This document shows, one piece after another, positions 28,702-38,734 of a stretch of 64,000 bases of DNA. Within the stretch, counting starts at the first letter, position 1; each line of letters starts with the position of its first letter. A program made the position numbers and the translations under genes. The stretch lies in the NCBI GenBank assembly GCA_030654395.1, contig JAURXM010000031.1, positions 186,001 to 250,000 of the forward strand. Direction: 5' to 3'. The stretch is from Aquabacterium sp. GTDB lineage: Bacteria; Pseudomonadota; Gammaproteobacteria; Burkholderiales; Burkholderiaceae_C. Under the pieces are notes generated by a model. That model did not search any database. It was not told the origin of the DNA and saw nothing but the letters and a program-made list of their open reading frames with translations.

Positions 28702-29493
28702 TCAACCGGCTTTCAGGCGGCGCGTGGCCGCAAAGTATGCCCAGTAGGGAAGGATCTGCAGTGTTTTCAACCAGAGGGTAAAGCGTTTGGGAAAGTGAAT
28801 CTCGAATTCGCCTCGCGCCCAGCCTTTGAGTATCTCGCTTGCCGCTTGCTCGGGGCTGATCAGAGCTGGCATTTTGAACGCATTTTGCCGGGTCAGTGGC
28901 GTGTCTACAAAGCCCGGGTTGATCAACGACACCCCGATGCCGTGGGCGTGCAGGTCCAGGTACAAGGTCTCGGTCAAATTGATCAGCGCTGCTTTGGTTG
29001 GGCCGTACGCGAGGCTTTGGGGCAGGCCGCGGTAGCCCGCCACGCTGGCCATCAGGCTCAGGTGCCCACGCTGGCCGGTGATAGTGTGGCTTGGCTGGGC
29101 CAATAGCTGAGGGACCACTGCGGCCAGCATGTTCAGGGCACCAATGTAATTGATCTGGTTGTGACGCAGCAGATCGGGTAAATCGATGGCGGTCGCTTCC
29201 ATGGCGTGGTAATGGCCAGCACAGTAAACCACCATGTCCAAGAGACCTTGCGCTGCCAAACTGTCGCTAGCCGCTTTGACAGCGCTGGCATCCGTCACAT
29301 CGAGCGGCAAGGCCATGGCGCCCGTGTGCGAATACACAAAATCCTTCAAGGCCGCTGTGTTGCGGGCGGATACCACCACCTTGGCACCCTGCGCGTGAAG
29401 GGCTGACGCAGTGGCGCGGCCAATGCCGCTGGACGCACCGACCAACCACACGGTGCGGCCACGCCAGTCTGTCTGTTTCTGGTTCAAAGCCAT
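28702..29493 (-). CDS. SDR family oxidoreductase
   Basis: VWLVGASSGIGRATA Rossmann motif; YGPTKAAL catalytic YxxxK. Confidence 0.93.
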   Translation of the reverse strand: MALNQKQTDWRGRTVWLVGASSGIGRATASALHAQGAKVVVSARNTAALKDFVYSHTGAMALPLDVTDASAVKAASDSLAAQGLLDMVVYCAGHYHAMEATAIDLPDLLRHNQINYIGALNMLAAVVPQLLAQPSHTITGQRGHLSLMASVAGYRGLPQSLAYGPTKAALINLTETLYLDLHAHGIGVSLINPGFVDTPLTRQNAFKMPALISPEQAASEILKGWARGEFEIHFPKRFTLWLKTLQILPYWAYFAATRRLKAG

Positions 29494-29499
29494 GGCGGG

Positions 29500-30057
29500 T
29501 TATCGCTTGGTGAAGGACAAGGTGACTTCACCCAAATCCACACCCCATTTGCGCATGGCCGCTTTGTTGAGCATGACTTTGGAGTTGATCAGGTACATCC
29601 AGTCGTCAAACTGCACCTCGATGACGCGGCCATCCACCGGCAAGGCCATGGTGTAGGCCCAGTGGAACGCATTGCCACTTTGCTGGCCCTCGGCAGTGCC
29701 AACCACGTCATCGGCCACGCCGGTGTAGCGGCCATGGGCATGGCGCGTCAGCCGCCAAATCCGCCGCTGTGTGGTGCCGTCTGAGTAGGCAAATGCCTCA
29801 TCTAGCACCCCCGCATCGCCCTGCCAAGAGCAGGTCATCACCACCGTGAACCGTTTGACGACTTTGCCAGACCTGTCGGTGAAGATGCCGTAAGCGTCGA
29901 GTGTGCCGTTGAAGTAGTCGCGCAGTTCCAGCACCGGGGAGTCTTGTGCATAGTCCTGAATTTTTGGGCTGCCACAGCCACTCAGCAGAGCGACAGAGGC
30001 GATGCCTGCGAGCAGCAGGCCCGATGCGAAGGACCGGCGTTGAGTGCTGGATGTCAT
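29500..30057 (-). CDS. DUF3833 family lipoprotein
   Basis: Lipobox LLSGC; YFNGTLDAYGIFTDRSGKVVKRFTV...DDWMYLIN. Confidence 0.85.
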   Translation of the reverse strand: MTSSTQRRSFASGLLLAGIASVALLSGCGSPKIQDYAQDSPVLELRDYFNGTLDAYGIFTDRSGKVVKRFTVVMTCSWQGDAGVLDEAFAYSDGTTQRRIWRLTRHAHGRYTGVADDVVGTAEGQQSGNAFHWAYTMALPVDGRVIEVQFDDWMYLINSKVMLNKAAMRKWGVDLGEVTLSFTKR

Positions 30058-31322
30058 GGTGTTGCTGTCTTTTGGTGAGGTTGAATGATGAAAATCTGCA
30101 AGACGACCACAGCAACTGCTTTCAGCGCGCAGGGCAGCAAACAATAGGCAGAGACAAGAACGGCAGTGGCCTGCTCGTCTCGGGCACCGGGCGCGTAGCC
30201 GAGCCAGCCGAGCAGCGGTAACGCCAGTCCGGCCGCTAAAGCAAGGTTGAGCTTGGTGGCGAAGTTCCACCAACCAAAGTAAGCGCCTTCGGCACGACCA
30301 CAGTCCCCCGCATCGTGGATGATCCCAGCCAAAAGCGCGCCAGGCACGGCCAAGTCGCTGCCCAGTGCAGCGCCCGATAGGGCACACACCAACAAGAACC
30401 AAGGCGCGTCCCCCGCCCCCAACTGACTTGCCCCGATAAAAGCAGCTATAGACAGCACCATGCCTGCACGCCATGCATTGGCAAGACCCAGATGCGTCAC
30501 AACCCGCAACCACATGGGCATGGACAGGGCGCCACACGCAAAGTACACAGCCAATGCGGCAGATTGCATGGCCTGGCTGGCCTGCAAACGATCTTGTACA
30601 AAAAAGAGCACCAGCGTGGCGGGGATCGCGCTCGCTATGCCGTTCAACAGGTACACCAACAGCAAGCGTCGGAAATGCGGATTGCGCCAAGGCTGCCACA
30701 GGCTTCCCTGAGGCAGATGAAGCCTTTCAGTCTTCACTTCGGGCTGCGGTGCACGGCCCCAGGCCCACCAGCCCACGGCCAAGCCAAGCAGCAACATGGC
30801 CAACATCACAGGTATCCCCAGCAAAGCGGGGGTCACGGCGGCGATCAACACGCCAGCCAGACCAAGGCCTTCACGCCAGGCCACCACGCGGCTACGGTAG
30901 AGCGCGTTGCCGCCCAACATGGCGCCCCACGCTTGATGCGCAACTGACAATGCGCTGTAAGCCGCGTAGGTCACGATGAGCCAAAAGCCTGCCCACCACA
31001 GCAGCGGTGCCGGCTCCTTTACCAGCGGCATGAACAGGGCGCTGAACCCCAACCCCAACACCATGGCTGCCACAGCCCCCATGCGCAGCACTGTGCGCAA
31101 AGACTTGGCATACAAACCATCAATCATCCGACCAAGGATCGGGTCAATCACCGCATCAAGCAAACGTGCGCCCAACAACACGGCGCCGAGGGCGGTCAAG
31201 GACACACCCCATTCGCGGGCATACAGGTTGGGCATCAACACATACAGTGGCAATGCGCAGAACGCCAATGGCAGGCCCAACAGACCGTAGTGAAGCCCAT
31301 CGCTGGCGCGCCAATGCCTCAT
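30054..31322 (-). CDS. MFS transporter (GPH/MelB-like)
   Basis: LPLYVLMPNLYAREWGVSLTALGAVLLGARLLDAVIDPILGRMID; multiple TM segments. Confidence 0.85.
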   Translation of the reverse strand: MRHWRASDGLHYGLLGLPLAFCALPLYVLMPNLYAREWGVSLTALGAVLLGARLLDAVIDPILGRMIDGLYAKSLRTVLRMGAVAAMVLGLGFSALFMPLVKEPAPLLWWAGFWLIVTYAAYSALSVAHQAWGAMLGGNALYRSRVVAWREGLGLAGVLIAAVTPALLGIPVMLAMLLLGLAVGWWAWGRAPQPEVKTERLHLPQGSLWQPWRNPHFRRLLLVYLLNGIASAIPATLVLFFVQDRLQASQAMQSAALAVYFACGALSMPMWLRVVTHLGLANAWRAGMVLSIAAFIGASQLGAGDAPWFLLVCALSGAALGSDLAVPGALLAGIIHDAGDCGRAEGAYFGWWNFATKLNLALAAGLALPLLGWLGYAPGARDEQATAVLVSAYCLLPCALKAVAVVVLQIFIIQPHQKTATP

Positions 31323-31876
31323 TTTGCTTTGGCTTGTGCCAACAATGCCAAACGCAACGCTGGTTCCGAGGTTTTGGTGGCGAGCCAAATACCAAAGAAC
31401 AAGCGAGAAAATACAGGGTCGCGAATCTCTCCGATGAGCCGCCCGTTGTGCCAAAAAGCGGCACCCACGCCTGGCTGGTTGACACCGGTGATGCGGTCCC
31501 CTGCTTTCACATCAGGGAAGATGGCTCGCATCTGGCTCTCCCAACGGGTCTGTTGTTCAGCGGGCAGTGTGGCCTGCCGTTGCATCTCGGTCAGCGACCG
31601 CGTGGCAATGTCTGCACCTTTGAAGTCACGCAGATACGCCAAGTCCAGGGCGAAGCTGTTCTGCTCATAAGCTGACTCGCTGAAGCTTGGCGAAACCCAA
31701 AGGCTGGCCTGGTAAACGGCAAACCCAAAGAAGCGCAACTTGGCTTGCCCCGCCAAGGACACCACCGGCAATTTGACACGCAACTCTGGCGGCAAATCCT
31801 GTGCATTTACCGGAGCTTGCACGCTTAACATGCAGCTGGCAGCTATCAGGACGCCACTTAACGCGCTGATTTTCAT
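31319..31876 (-). CDS. Chalcone isomerase-like family protein, secreted
   Basis: GQAKLRFFGFAVYQASLWVSPSF...FALDLAYLRDFKG...FGIWLATKTSEPALRLALLAQ. Confidence 0.82.
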   Translation of the reverse strand: MKISALSGVLIAASCMLSVQAPVNAQDLPPELRVKLPVVSLAGQAKLRFFGFAVYQASLWVSPSFSESAYEQNSFALDLAYLRDFKGADIATRSLTEMQRQATLPAEQQTRWESQMRAIFPDVKAGDRITGVNQPGVGAAFWHNGRLIGEIRDPVFSRLFFGIWLATKTSEPALRLALLAQAKAK

Positions 31877-33141
31877 GGTGACTCTTTTGTTGGTTTGCGC
31901 AGTGTGTACTGGACGAGGCTGATGTCGTTGGTGTCAAACGCGGCTTCGCAGTACGCCAGGTAGAACGCCCAGATGCGCATGAAGCGCTGGTCAAAACCCA
32001 GAGCAGACACCTCGTCTTGGCGTGCAACGAACGCATCACGCCAACGGCGCAAGGTTTCCGCGTAATCGGCACCAAAAGCAAATTCAGTCTCGACCACCAG
32101 GCCTGCCGCCTGCGCCTGCTTGCGAAACTCACGCGGGCAAGGCAGGCAGCCACCCGGAAAGATGTACTGCTGGATAAAGTCAGTAGAGGCGATATAGCGG
32201 TCAAACAAGGCATCGTCGATCACGATGCTTTGCACGCACGCACGCCCACCGGGCTTGAGCAAACGGCTCACGGTGGCGAAGTACTGTGGCCAATAGGCTT
32301 GCCCGACGGCTTCTACCATCTCGATCGAACAAATCGCGTCAAAGGGTTCATCCGTGATGTCGCGGTAGTCTTGCAAACGCAAATCAGCGCGCTTGATCGA
32401 TGCTGTGTTGACACCCAGACGCGCCATGCGCTCATTGGCGTAGGCCAGTTGTTCTGTGCTCAGCGTGACGCCCGTTAACGTGGCGCCATACCGGTGGGTG
32501 GCCTGCTCGGCCAAGGCCCCCCAGCCGCAGCCGATTTCCAGTACACGATCTCCCGGCTTGACGCGCACCTCGTCCAGCGCGCGGCGGACTTTGGCATCTT
32601 GTGCCTGCGGCAAAGGGCGGCTCAGATCACCTTCAAACCAAGCACTGGAGTAGTTCATGGTCTCGTCCAGCCAAAGTTGGTAGAACGCATTACCCAGATC
32701 GTAATGGGCATGGATGTTCTTGCGGCTGTTGGCGCGGCTGTTGTGATGCAAGAGGTGCTTGACGCGGTAGAGCAAGCGCCCGAACCAGGTGCCAAAGATG
32801 AGGGCATCCACTTGCTGGCGGTTGGCCGAGAACACCTTGAGCAGTTCGGTCAGATCAGGTGTCGTCCAGTCGCCTGCGATGTAACTCTCGGCAAAGCCAA
32901 TGTCCCCTGACTTGAGCGCCGCGCTGAACACGTTCCAGTTGTTCAGGGTGATGTGGGCGCTTGGGTGCTGCTGTGGATGCTTGCCAAATCTGCGGTGCGA
33001 GCCATCCGGCAGATGCAGCGTCAGCGCACCATGTTGCAGGTTTTGCAGCAGACGCAAGGCAGTGCGTGCGGCGGCGGGTGCGTCTTTGGGCATGGCCATG
33101 GAAGGCGCTGATCGGGTGGTTGCAGTGCTGGCGGTGTTCAT
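31873..33141 (-). CDS. Cyclopropane-fatty-acyl-phospholipid synthase family methyltransferase
   Basis: AHYDLGNAFYQLWLDETMNYSSAWF; VLEIGCGWGALAEQA; SIEMVEAVG. Confidence 0.92.
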   Translation of the reverse strand: MNTASTATTRSAPSMAMPKDAPAAARTALRLLQNLQHGALTLHLPDGSHRRFGKHPQQHPSAHITLNNWNVFSAALKSGDIGFAESYIAGDWTTPDLTELLKVFSANRQQVDALIFGTWFGRLLYRVKHLLHHNSRANSRKNIHAHYDLGNAFYQLWLDETMNYSSAWFEGDLSRPLPQAQDAKVRRALDEVRVKPGDRVLEIGCGWGALAEQATHRYGATLTGVTLSTEQLAYANERMARLGVNTASIKRADLRLQDYRDITDEPFDAICSIEMVEAVGQAYWPQYFATVSRLLKPGGRACVQSIVIDDALFDRYIASTDFIQQYIFPGGCLPCPREFRKQAQAAGLVVETEFAFGADYAETLRRWRDAFVARQDEVSALGFDQRFMRIWAFYLAYCEAAFDTNDISLVQYTLRKPTKESP

Positions 33142-33178
33142 AGTCGGCTTTTGAGTGGCAGCTGTGTCGGCGCTCTGG

Positions 33179-34027
33179 CTAGCGAGAAACAAAGGTTTGC
33201 GGCGGAGCGGGTTTTCGGAAGTACGGGACTTTTTTCAACCACAGGCGAAACGCTTGGGTATGGATATGCATCACCACGGCCAGTGTCATGGCGGGATAGC
33301 GCCACAGCGCCCGGCGTAGCAAGGCAGGCGTCATGACCTGCAGGCTGCCACTGACGCTGGTTTGCAATACAGGCAAGCTGTTGCCATCTGGGTCACTCTG
33401 AAAGTAGTCCACTCGCGCGACCGTGCGCTCTGCTTGCACTGTGGTGGGCGCGCTTCGCATGAAGCGAAACCGGTAGTGACCCTCCACGGCGTTGAAGGGC
33501 GAGACATGGAAAACCTTATTCGCCCTTTGTTCCACGCCAAAGCGGGGTTGATCCAGCAGGTAGCAGTGACGCTCACCAAAGGTGTTGTTCACCTCAACCA
33601 CAATGGCGCGCAAGGCGCCGCCTTGGTCGTCTTGGGCGCGGTGGCAGTACCAAAAGCTCACCGGCTTGAAGGTATATCCCAGTACCCGTGGATAGGTGTG
33701 CAGCCAGGCCTCGCCCGTCGCATCCAAGATGCCTTCCTTGTGAAGCAGCTCGTCCAGCCATGCCAGCGCACCGCCTTGCTGCGGTGTGCGGCCATCGCCG
33801 TGGTCACGGTCATAAAAACTCAGCAAGGCTGAGCGGTTGACGGCCAAGCCACCTGTGCGCTCTGGGCTTTGGCCATTTGATGCAGCCAGACTGCGCATCG
33901 GCAGCATCAAAAAATAGGTGGGGTAGACAAAGGCATGTCGCCGGGGGCGCAGCCGGTTATGGCGCACCTGACCAAACCCGATCAAGGGCTGGTGAGTAGC
34001 TTGCGGTTTGGGTGTCACGTGCATCAT
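33179..34027 (-). CDS. DUF1365 family protein
   Basis: RPRRHAFVYPTYFLMLPMRSL; VLGYTFKPVSFWYCHR; VEVNNTFGERHCYLL; KVFHVSPF. Confidence 0.92.
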   Translation of the reverse strand: MMHVTPKPQATHQPLIGFGQVRHNRLRPRRHAFVYPTYFLMLPMRSLAASNGQSPERTGGLAVNRSALLSFYDRDHGDGRTPQQGGALAWLDELLHKEGILDATGEAWLHTYPRVLGYTFKPVSFWYCHRAQDDQGGALRAIVVEVNNTFGERHCYLLDQPRFGVEQRANKVFHVSPFNAVEGHYRFRFMRSAPTTVQAERTVARVDYFQSDPDGNSLPVLQTSVSGSLQVMTPALLRRALWRYPAMTLAVVMHIHTQAFRLWLKKVPYFRKPAPPQTFVSR

Positions 34028-35346
34028 GTCGCTGCCTTCCCCAAACCGACATCGGCCAGAAGTTGAGTGGCTGCGGCCAAGCCCGCCTTCAAGCCGTCTT
34101 CGTGAAAGCCGTAACCCATCCAAGCACCTGCAAAGTAGCGATTTTGCTGGCCTTGCAGAGCAGGCATACGGCTTTGAGCGGCCACTGCTGCCATGTCAAA
34201 AACCGGATGGGCGTAGTCGTACTCCCCGATGATCTTGTGTCTGGCAATGGGGCGCACCGGGTTCAACGACACCACCACCGGCTGCGTCCATGGCAGTGGC
34301 TGCAGGCGATTGAGCAGGTAGTGCAAACAGACACGGCTGTCTTCTTGCGCCGACACCGCAGCGCGTTCGTAGTTCCACGCTGCCCAAGCAGTTGGTCGTT
34401 TAGGCAGCATGGATGCATCTGTGTGCAGCACCGCCTTGTTGGACTGGTATTGGATGGCACTCAATGCAGACCTCTCCTGAGCCGTTGGCGTAACAAGCAT
34501 CTGTAAAGCTTGGTCGGAATGCGTGGCAATGATGACCTTGTCGAACCATTCTGTCCCACTGTCTGTTCGGACAGCGACGGTGCGATGCCCTTCAGCGGCA
34601 TCCAAGCTCTCAATCTGGCGAACTGGCGTGTTGAGGCGTTTGTCGGAGATGCCGGCGACGATCTTGTCTACATAATGTTTGGCTCCACCCTGCACCGTCC
34701 ACCACTGCGGCCGGTTGGTGATCTGTAGCAAGCCGTGGTTATGGCAAAAACGCACCATCGTGGCCACTGGGAACTGCAGCATTTGCGCTGTGGGGCAACT
34801 CCAGATGCAGGCCATCATGGGCAAAAAGTACCAGTTACAAAAAGCACTGCCAAAGCCGTGCGCCTTCAAGAACTCGCCCAAGGGTTGCTGCAATTGGGCC
34901 TCTGTCCCACTGTTGGCGATCTGGGTCGTCAATGCGTTGAAACGCATTAAGTCGCGCAACATGCCCCAAAACTGGGGGCTCACCAGATTGGCGCGCTGGG
35001 CAAACAAACTGTTGAGGCTGGCGCCACTCCATTCCACTTGGCCACGGCCACCAGCTTGGGTGGATTGCACTGAAAACGACATGTCTGACTTGACCGTTAT
35101 CACGTCGAGTTCTGCCAGCAGGGCGATCAAGTTGGGGTAGGTGCGCTCATTCAGCACCAAAAAACCGGTGTCCACCCCGTGGGTCACGGCACCTTGTGGC
35201 GTCGGCAGTTCGACATCTACTGTATGGGTATGTCCGCCGTAGTACGAGCCTGATTCAAACAAGGTCACGTCGGCCTTGCCGCGTAAAGCGTGCGCGGCTG
35301 CCAGCCCTGAAATGCCCGATCCCACAATGGCCACTTTGATCGACAA
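34024..35346 (-). CDS. FAD-dependent amine oxidase-like protein (COG2907-like)
   Basis: VAIVGSGISGLAAAHALRGKADVTLFE; TTG start with AAGGAG 6 nt upstream. Confidence 0.85.
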   Translation of the reverse strand: MSIKVAIVGSGISGLAAAHALRGKADVTLFESGSYYGGHTHTVDVELPTPQGAVTHGVDTGFLVLNERTYPNLIALLAELDVITVKSDMSFSVQSTQAGGRGQVEWSGASLNSLFAQRANLVSPQFWGMLRDLMRFNALTTQIANSGTEAQLQQPLGEFLKAHGFGSAFCNWYFLPMMACIWSCPTAQMLQFPVATMVRFCHNHGLLQITNRPQWWTVQGGAKHYVDKIVAGISDKRLNTPVRQIESLDAAEGHRTVAVRTDSGTEWFDKVIIATHSDQALQMLVTPTAQERSALSAIQYQSNKAVLHTDASMLPKRPTAWAAWNYERAAVSAQEDSRVCLHYLLNRLQPLPWTQPVVVSLNPVRPIARHKIIGEYDYAHPVFDMAAVAAQSRMPALQGQQNRYFAGAWMGYGFHEDGLKAGLAAATQLLADVGLGKAAT

Positions 35347-35394
35347 GTTTGACTCCTTGATTGCAATGATCCGAAATATACCACGTAGTCTAAC

Positions 35395-35414
35395 AAAATA
35401 CCGAACAGTATTTT
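35395..35414. promoter_or_regulatory. Palindromic operator candidate AAAATAC-CGAACA-GTATTTT
   Basis: Perfect 7-bp arms, 6-nt spacer, in divergent region of FAD-oxidoreductase operon and TetR gene. Confidence 0.65.
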
Positions 35415-35461
35415 TGTAGGCTGATTGTACTTTTTGAAGACTCCGGCAGTTAAAATTTGCC

Positions 35462-36082
35462 ATGGCAATCACCGCACCTCCCAAAGTCTCATTCAAAGCA
35501 CAAATGCTGCTGGCGCGCGAAGACGCGATCATTCAGGCCGTCAACCGCTTGCTCGCCGACAAAGGCTTTGAGGCGATGACCGTCGACCAAGTCGCCGCCG
35601 ATGTGGGTATTGCCAAGGCCAGCCTGTACAAGCATTTCCCTAGCAAAGAAGACCTGGCTGCTGCTGCCATGGTGTCGGTGATGAAACGCGCCCAAGCGTT
35701 TTTGGACACCCTGCCCGCTGAAGCACAAGCCATCGACAAATTACGCGCCGTGGTGAAATGGACCATGGGCCTGAAGCTCGCTGGGGAGATGCCGTCTCTG
35801 CCCAGCCAAAACTCCAGCCTGCGCACCACGCTCATGGGCAACCAGGCTTATCTGGGCGGCCTGATGGACGTCAGCCTGCGATTGGGCGCTTGGATTGAGA
35901 TGGCGCAGGCAAGCGGCGATCTCAACCCCAAGTTGCCGCCGATTGTCGTGCTTTACACCCTCTACGCCCGTGCCTGCGACCCAGTTCTGGAATTCTTAAA
36001 GATGAGTGACTTGTACAGCAACGAAGACATCATCGCTTTGGTGATGAGTACCTGCTTTGATGGCCTGAACGCGCGCGTTTAG
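35462..36082 (+). CDS. TetR family transcriptional regulator
   Basis: GFEAMTVDQVAADVGIAKASLYKHFPSKEDLAAAAM. Confidence 0.9.
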   Translation: MAITAPPKVSFKAQMLLAREDAIIQAVNRLLADKGFEAMTVDQVAADVGIAKASLYKHFPSKEDLAAAAMVSVMKRAQAFLDTLPAEAQAIDKLRAVVKWTMGLKLAGEMPSLPSQNSSLRTTLMGNQAYLGGLMDVSLRLGAWIEMAQASGDLNPKLPPIVVLYTLYARACDPVLEFLKMSDLYSNEDIIALVMSTCFDGLNARV

Positions 36083-36108
36083 CGCGGATACCCACTTACA
36101 CTGTGGGC

Positions 36109-36507
36109 ATGGTTGGCTACCCCTCCTATCGCTCACTACCCCGCTGGATAACATGGCTTGCCGTTGCGGTCATCTTGTTCGCGGCGCTGGCGCCTGCGGT
36201 ATCACATTGGGTGCGTGTCAGCCAAGGTAGCCAGCCCAGCCTGTTTCAATCGGCTGAAGTCTGCTCGGTTCAGGTCGCCGTAGGGGCCAGCAAGCAACCC
36301 AGCTCTGAGCCTCAGGGCGAGCACGCTTGGGCGCATTGCCCTTTTTGCCTGATCCATGCGGATGCGCTGGTGCCGCCTACCGGCCTTGCGCTGATCCCCG
36401 CCTTGGCCTTGGCTGACAGCCTTGTGCCGATGCTGTTCTGGCATGCGCCCCGCACACTGTTTGCGTGGGCGCCCTCACAAGCCCGAGCCCCGCCGACGTC
36501 CATCTGA
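36109..36507 (+). CDS. DUF2946-like small protein
   Basis: N-terminal TM, HAWAHCPFCLIHADAL motif, upstream of TonB receptor. Confidence 0.65.
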   Translation: MVGYPSYRSLPRWITWLAVAVILFAALAPAVSHWVRVSQGSQPSLFQSAEVCSVQVAVGASKQPSSEPQGEHAWAHCPFCLIHADALVPPTGLALIPALALADSLVPMLFWHAPRTLFAWAPSQARAPPTSI

Positions 36508-36574
36508 TCTGACCGTTACGTGCCCACCAAGGCTGGTCCTTGTGCGCACGCCCATGTCTTTCAGGATGGCTTAC

Positions 36575-38734
36575 ATGAACACCTCCCTTTTTTGCTTGCG
36601 CCCGGCGGCCTTGGCTTGCGTCTGTGCCTGTGCCTGCTCCGCGCTAACCTCATCTCTGTCGTTTGCGCAGACGGCTGCCCCCGATACATCACTAGAGCCC
36701 GTCGTGGTGTCCGCCTCGCGCGAGGGCACATCCAAGCGCAAGACCCCCGCCGCCATTGACCTGATCAAGCGCAGCACCTTGCAGGACAAAAAAGCCGCCT
36801 TCATTGGTGAGCTGCTCAACCAAGCCGCTGGCGTGTACATGCCGGACTACCGCAACGAGCAGCACGCCATGAGCATTCGGCACCCGCTGACCACCAATGC
36901 GGTCTACCTCTACATGGAAGACGGCTTGCCCGTGCGCCCACCCGGCCTGTTCAACCACAACGCCTTGTATGAACTGAACCTCGAAGGCATTGACCACATC
37001 GAGGTCTTGCGTGGCCCGGCCTCGTCTTTGTATGGCTCCAACGCCGTGGGTGGGGCGGTGAATTTTTTCAGCCGATCGGCCTTGGGTCGCGCAGGTGGCC
37101 ATCTGGGTACTCAGATCAGTGACCAAGGTTACCGACGTCTGGATTTTGCCGCGCACACCGGTGCGATGGGGCCTGAGGATCACCAACAAGGCCTCAATGT
37201 AGACGGCTACGTCGCCCGCAAGCGCGGGGGGGATGACAGCTACAACGATGCCGACAAACAATCTATCAGCCTGCGCCATGACTGGGTGTTGGCCGTCAAT
37301 ACGAACCTGAAGACCACGCTGACCAGCAACCACTTGGACACCGACATGCCGGGTTCGCTGACGCCAGATCAATACGTGAACAACCCCGGCTTCAGCCCGC
37401 AAACATTCACGGATCGCCAAGTCCATGCCACCCGGCTGGCCACGACCTTGGATGGGCAGTGGAATGAGGGTGGCGCCACGGCGGTGACCTTGTTTGCACG
37501 CGACAACATCACCAACCAAATTCCCAGCTACCGCGTCAGGAACATCAATGCGGGCACAGCCAGCGGTTTCATCACCAATCAAAGCTTCCGGTCTTTGGGT
37601 TTAGAGGCTCGCCATCGGCAAGACATGAGCATCGCATCACAGCCTGTGCGTTGGATCAATGGCTACTTGTTTGACGACAGCCCCATGAAGGCGTTTGACC
37701 AGAACCTCAGCATCACACGCGATGGCAGTGGCCGGTACGTCAGCTATGCCCAAGGCTCGGTGGCCCGCGACTATGCGGTGGACGTGCAGACACAGGCCGT
37801 GTACTCGCAAGTGGAATGGCAGCCCAGTAGCCAGATCAGCTTGGTGGCCGGTGTGCGTCATGACCGCATTGCTTATGACTACGTTAACCACCTGACGCCA
37901 GGCAGCAGCACAGGCGCGCCGTCTGAGCAACGCCACTACCAGCACACCAGCCCCAAACTGGGTGCGACGTGGCACCCCGCGCGTGCGCTCACCGTGTTTG
38001 GCAATGTCAGCCAAGGCTTCACACCGCCCGAGGTCAGCGCGCAATACGGCAGTTCGGCCGTGGCACCGACCTTGCGCCCTGCCACCTTCAATAACTTGGA
38101 CACAGGCGTGCGCTGGAGCGACCCCAGTGCGGGCTTCAAAGGTGAGTTGGCGCTGTACCAGCTAGATGGCCGCGATGAGATCCTGTCCTACACGATCGCC
38201 CCAGGCCAGTCCGAGTCCCGCAACGCAGGGCGCACCCGCCACCGTGGGCTGGAGTTCTCTGCCCAGCAGCGTTGGCACGATGTCAGCGTGGGCCTAGCAG
38301 GCAGCTATTCAAAACACAGCTACCAAGACTATGTGGTGAGCAGCTCGCTGGACTACTCGGGCAAAGAGATCAAAGCGGCACCGCGCCTGTTGGCCAACAT
38401 CGAACTGGGCTATCAAGCCCTGCCCGAGCTCAAGCTCACAGCCATTGTTCAGCATCTAGATCGTTATTGGATGAACGATGCCAATACCGTTCGCTATGGT
38501 GGCCATGATCTGCTGAACCTGCAAGCCAAGTGGACGCAGCGTCAGTGGGAGTGGTGGATCAAGCTGAACAACGCAACCGGCAAAAAATACGCTGAATCAG
38601 CAGCCAGCAGCTACAACGGCTTGAGCAGCACAGTCTACGCACCGGCCACGATGGACAGCTACACCGTGGGCCAACCCCGCACCTTGTTGGTCGGCGTGCG
38701 CTATAGCTTTAACGCGCTGCAAGGGGGCTTGTGA
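36575..38734 (+). CDS. TonB-dependent receptor
   Basis: Plug: IDHIEVLRGPASSLYGSNAVGGAVNFFSR; C-terminal beta-barrel ending [13 protein letters not shown]. Confidence 0.92.
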   Translation: MNTSLFCLRPAALACVCACACSALTSSLSFAQTAAPDTSLEPVVVSASREGTSKRKTPAAIDLIKRSTLQDKKAAFIGELLNQAAGVYMPDYRNEQHAMSIRHPLTTNAVYLYMEDGLPVRPPGLFNHNALYELNLEGIDHIEVLRGPASSLYGSNAVGGAVNFFSRSALGRAGGHLGTQISDQGYRRLDFAAHTGAMGPEDHQQGLNVDGYVARKRGGDDSYNDADKQSISLRHDWVLAVNTNLKTTLTSNHLDTDMPGSLTPDQYVNNPGFSPQTFTDRQVHATRLATTLDGQWNEGGATAVTLFARDNITNQIPSYRVRNINAGTASGFITNQSFRSLGLEARHRQDMSIASQPVRWINGYLFDDSPMKAFDQNLSITRDGSGRYVSYAQGSVARDYAVDVQTQAVYSQVEWQPSSQISLVAGVRHDRIAYDYVNHLTPGSSTGAPSEQRHYQHTSPKLGATWHPARALTVFGNVSQGFTPPEVSAQYGSSAVAPTLRPATFNNLDTGVRWSDPSAGFKGELALYQLDGRDEILSYTIAPGQSESRNAGRTRHRGLEFSAQQRWHDVSVGLAGSYSKHSYQDYVVSSSLDYSGKEIKAAPRLLANIELGYQALPELKLTAIVQHLDRYWMNDANTVRYGGHDLLNLQAKWTQRQWEWWIKLNNATGKKYAESAASSYNGLSSTVYAPATMDSYTVGQPRTLLVGVRYSFNALQGGL

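Noticed and set aside
30058-30699. N-terminal extension of the DUF3833 ORF (ORF track 29500..30699)
   Set aside because: Out-of-frame reading through the MFS gene; true start at 30057 with lipobox and ATGA overlap
36082-36108. Fur box upstream of the TonB receptor locus
   Set aside because: No convincing 19-bp Fur dyad seen by eye
36692-37582. 296-aa minus-strand ORF inside the TonB receptor
   Set aside because: Antisense shadow ORF typical of GC-rich coding DNA
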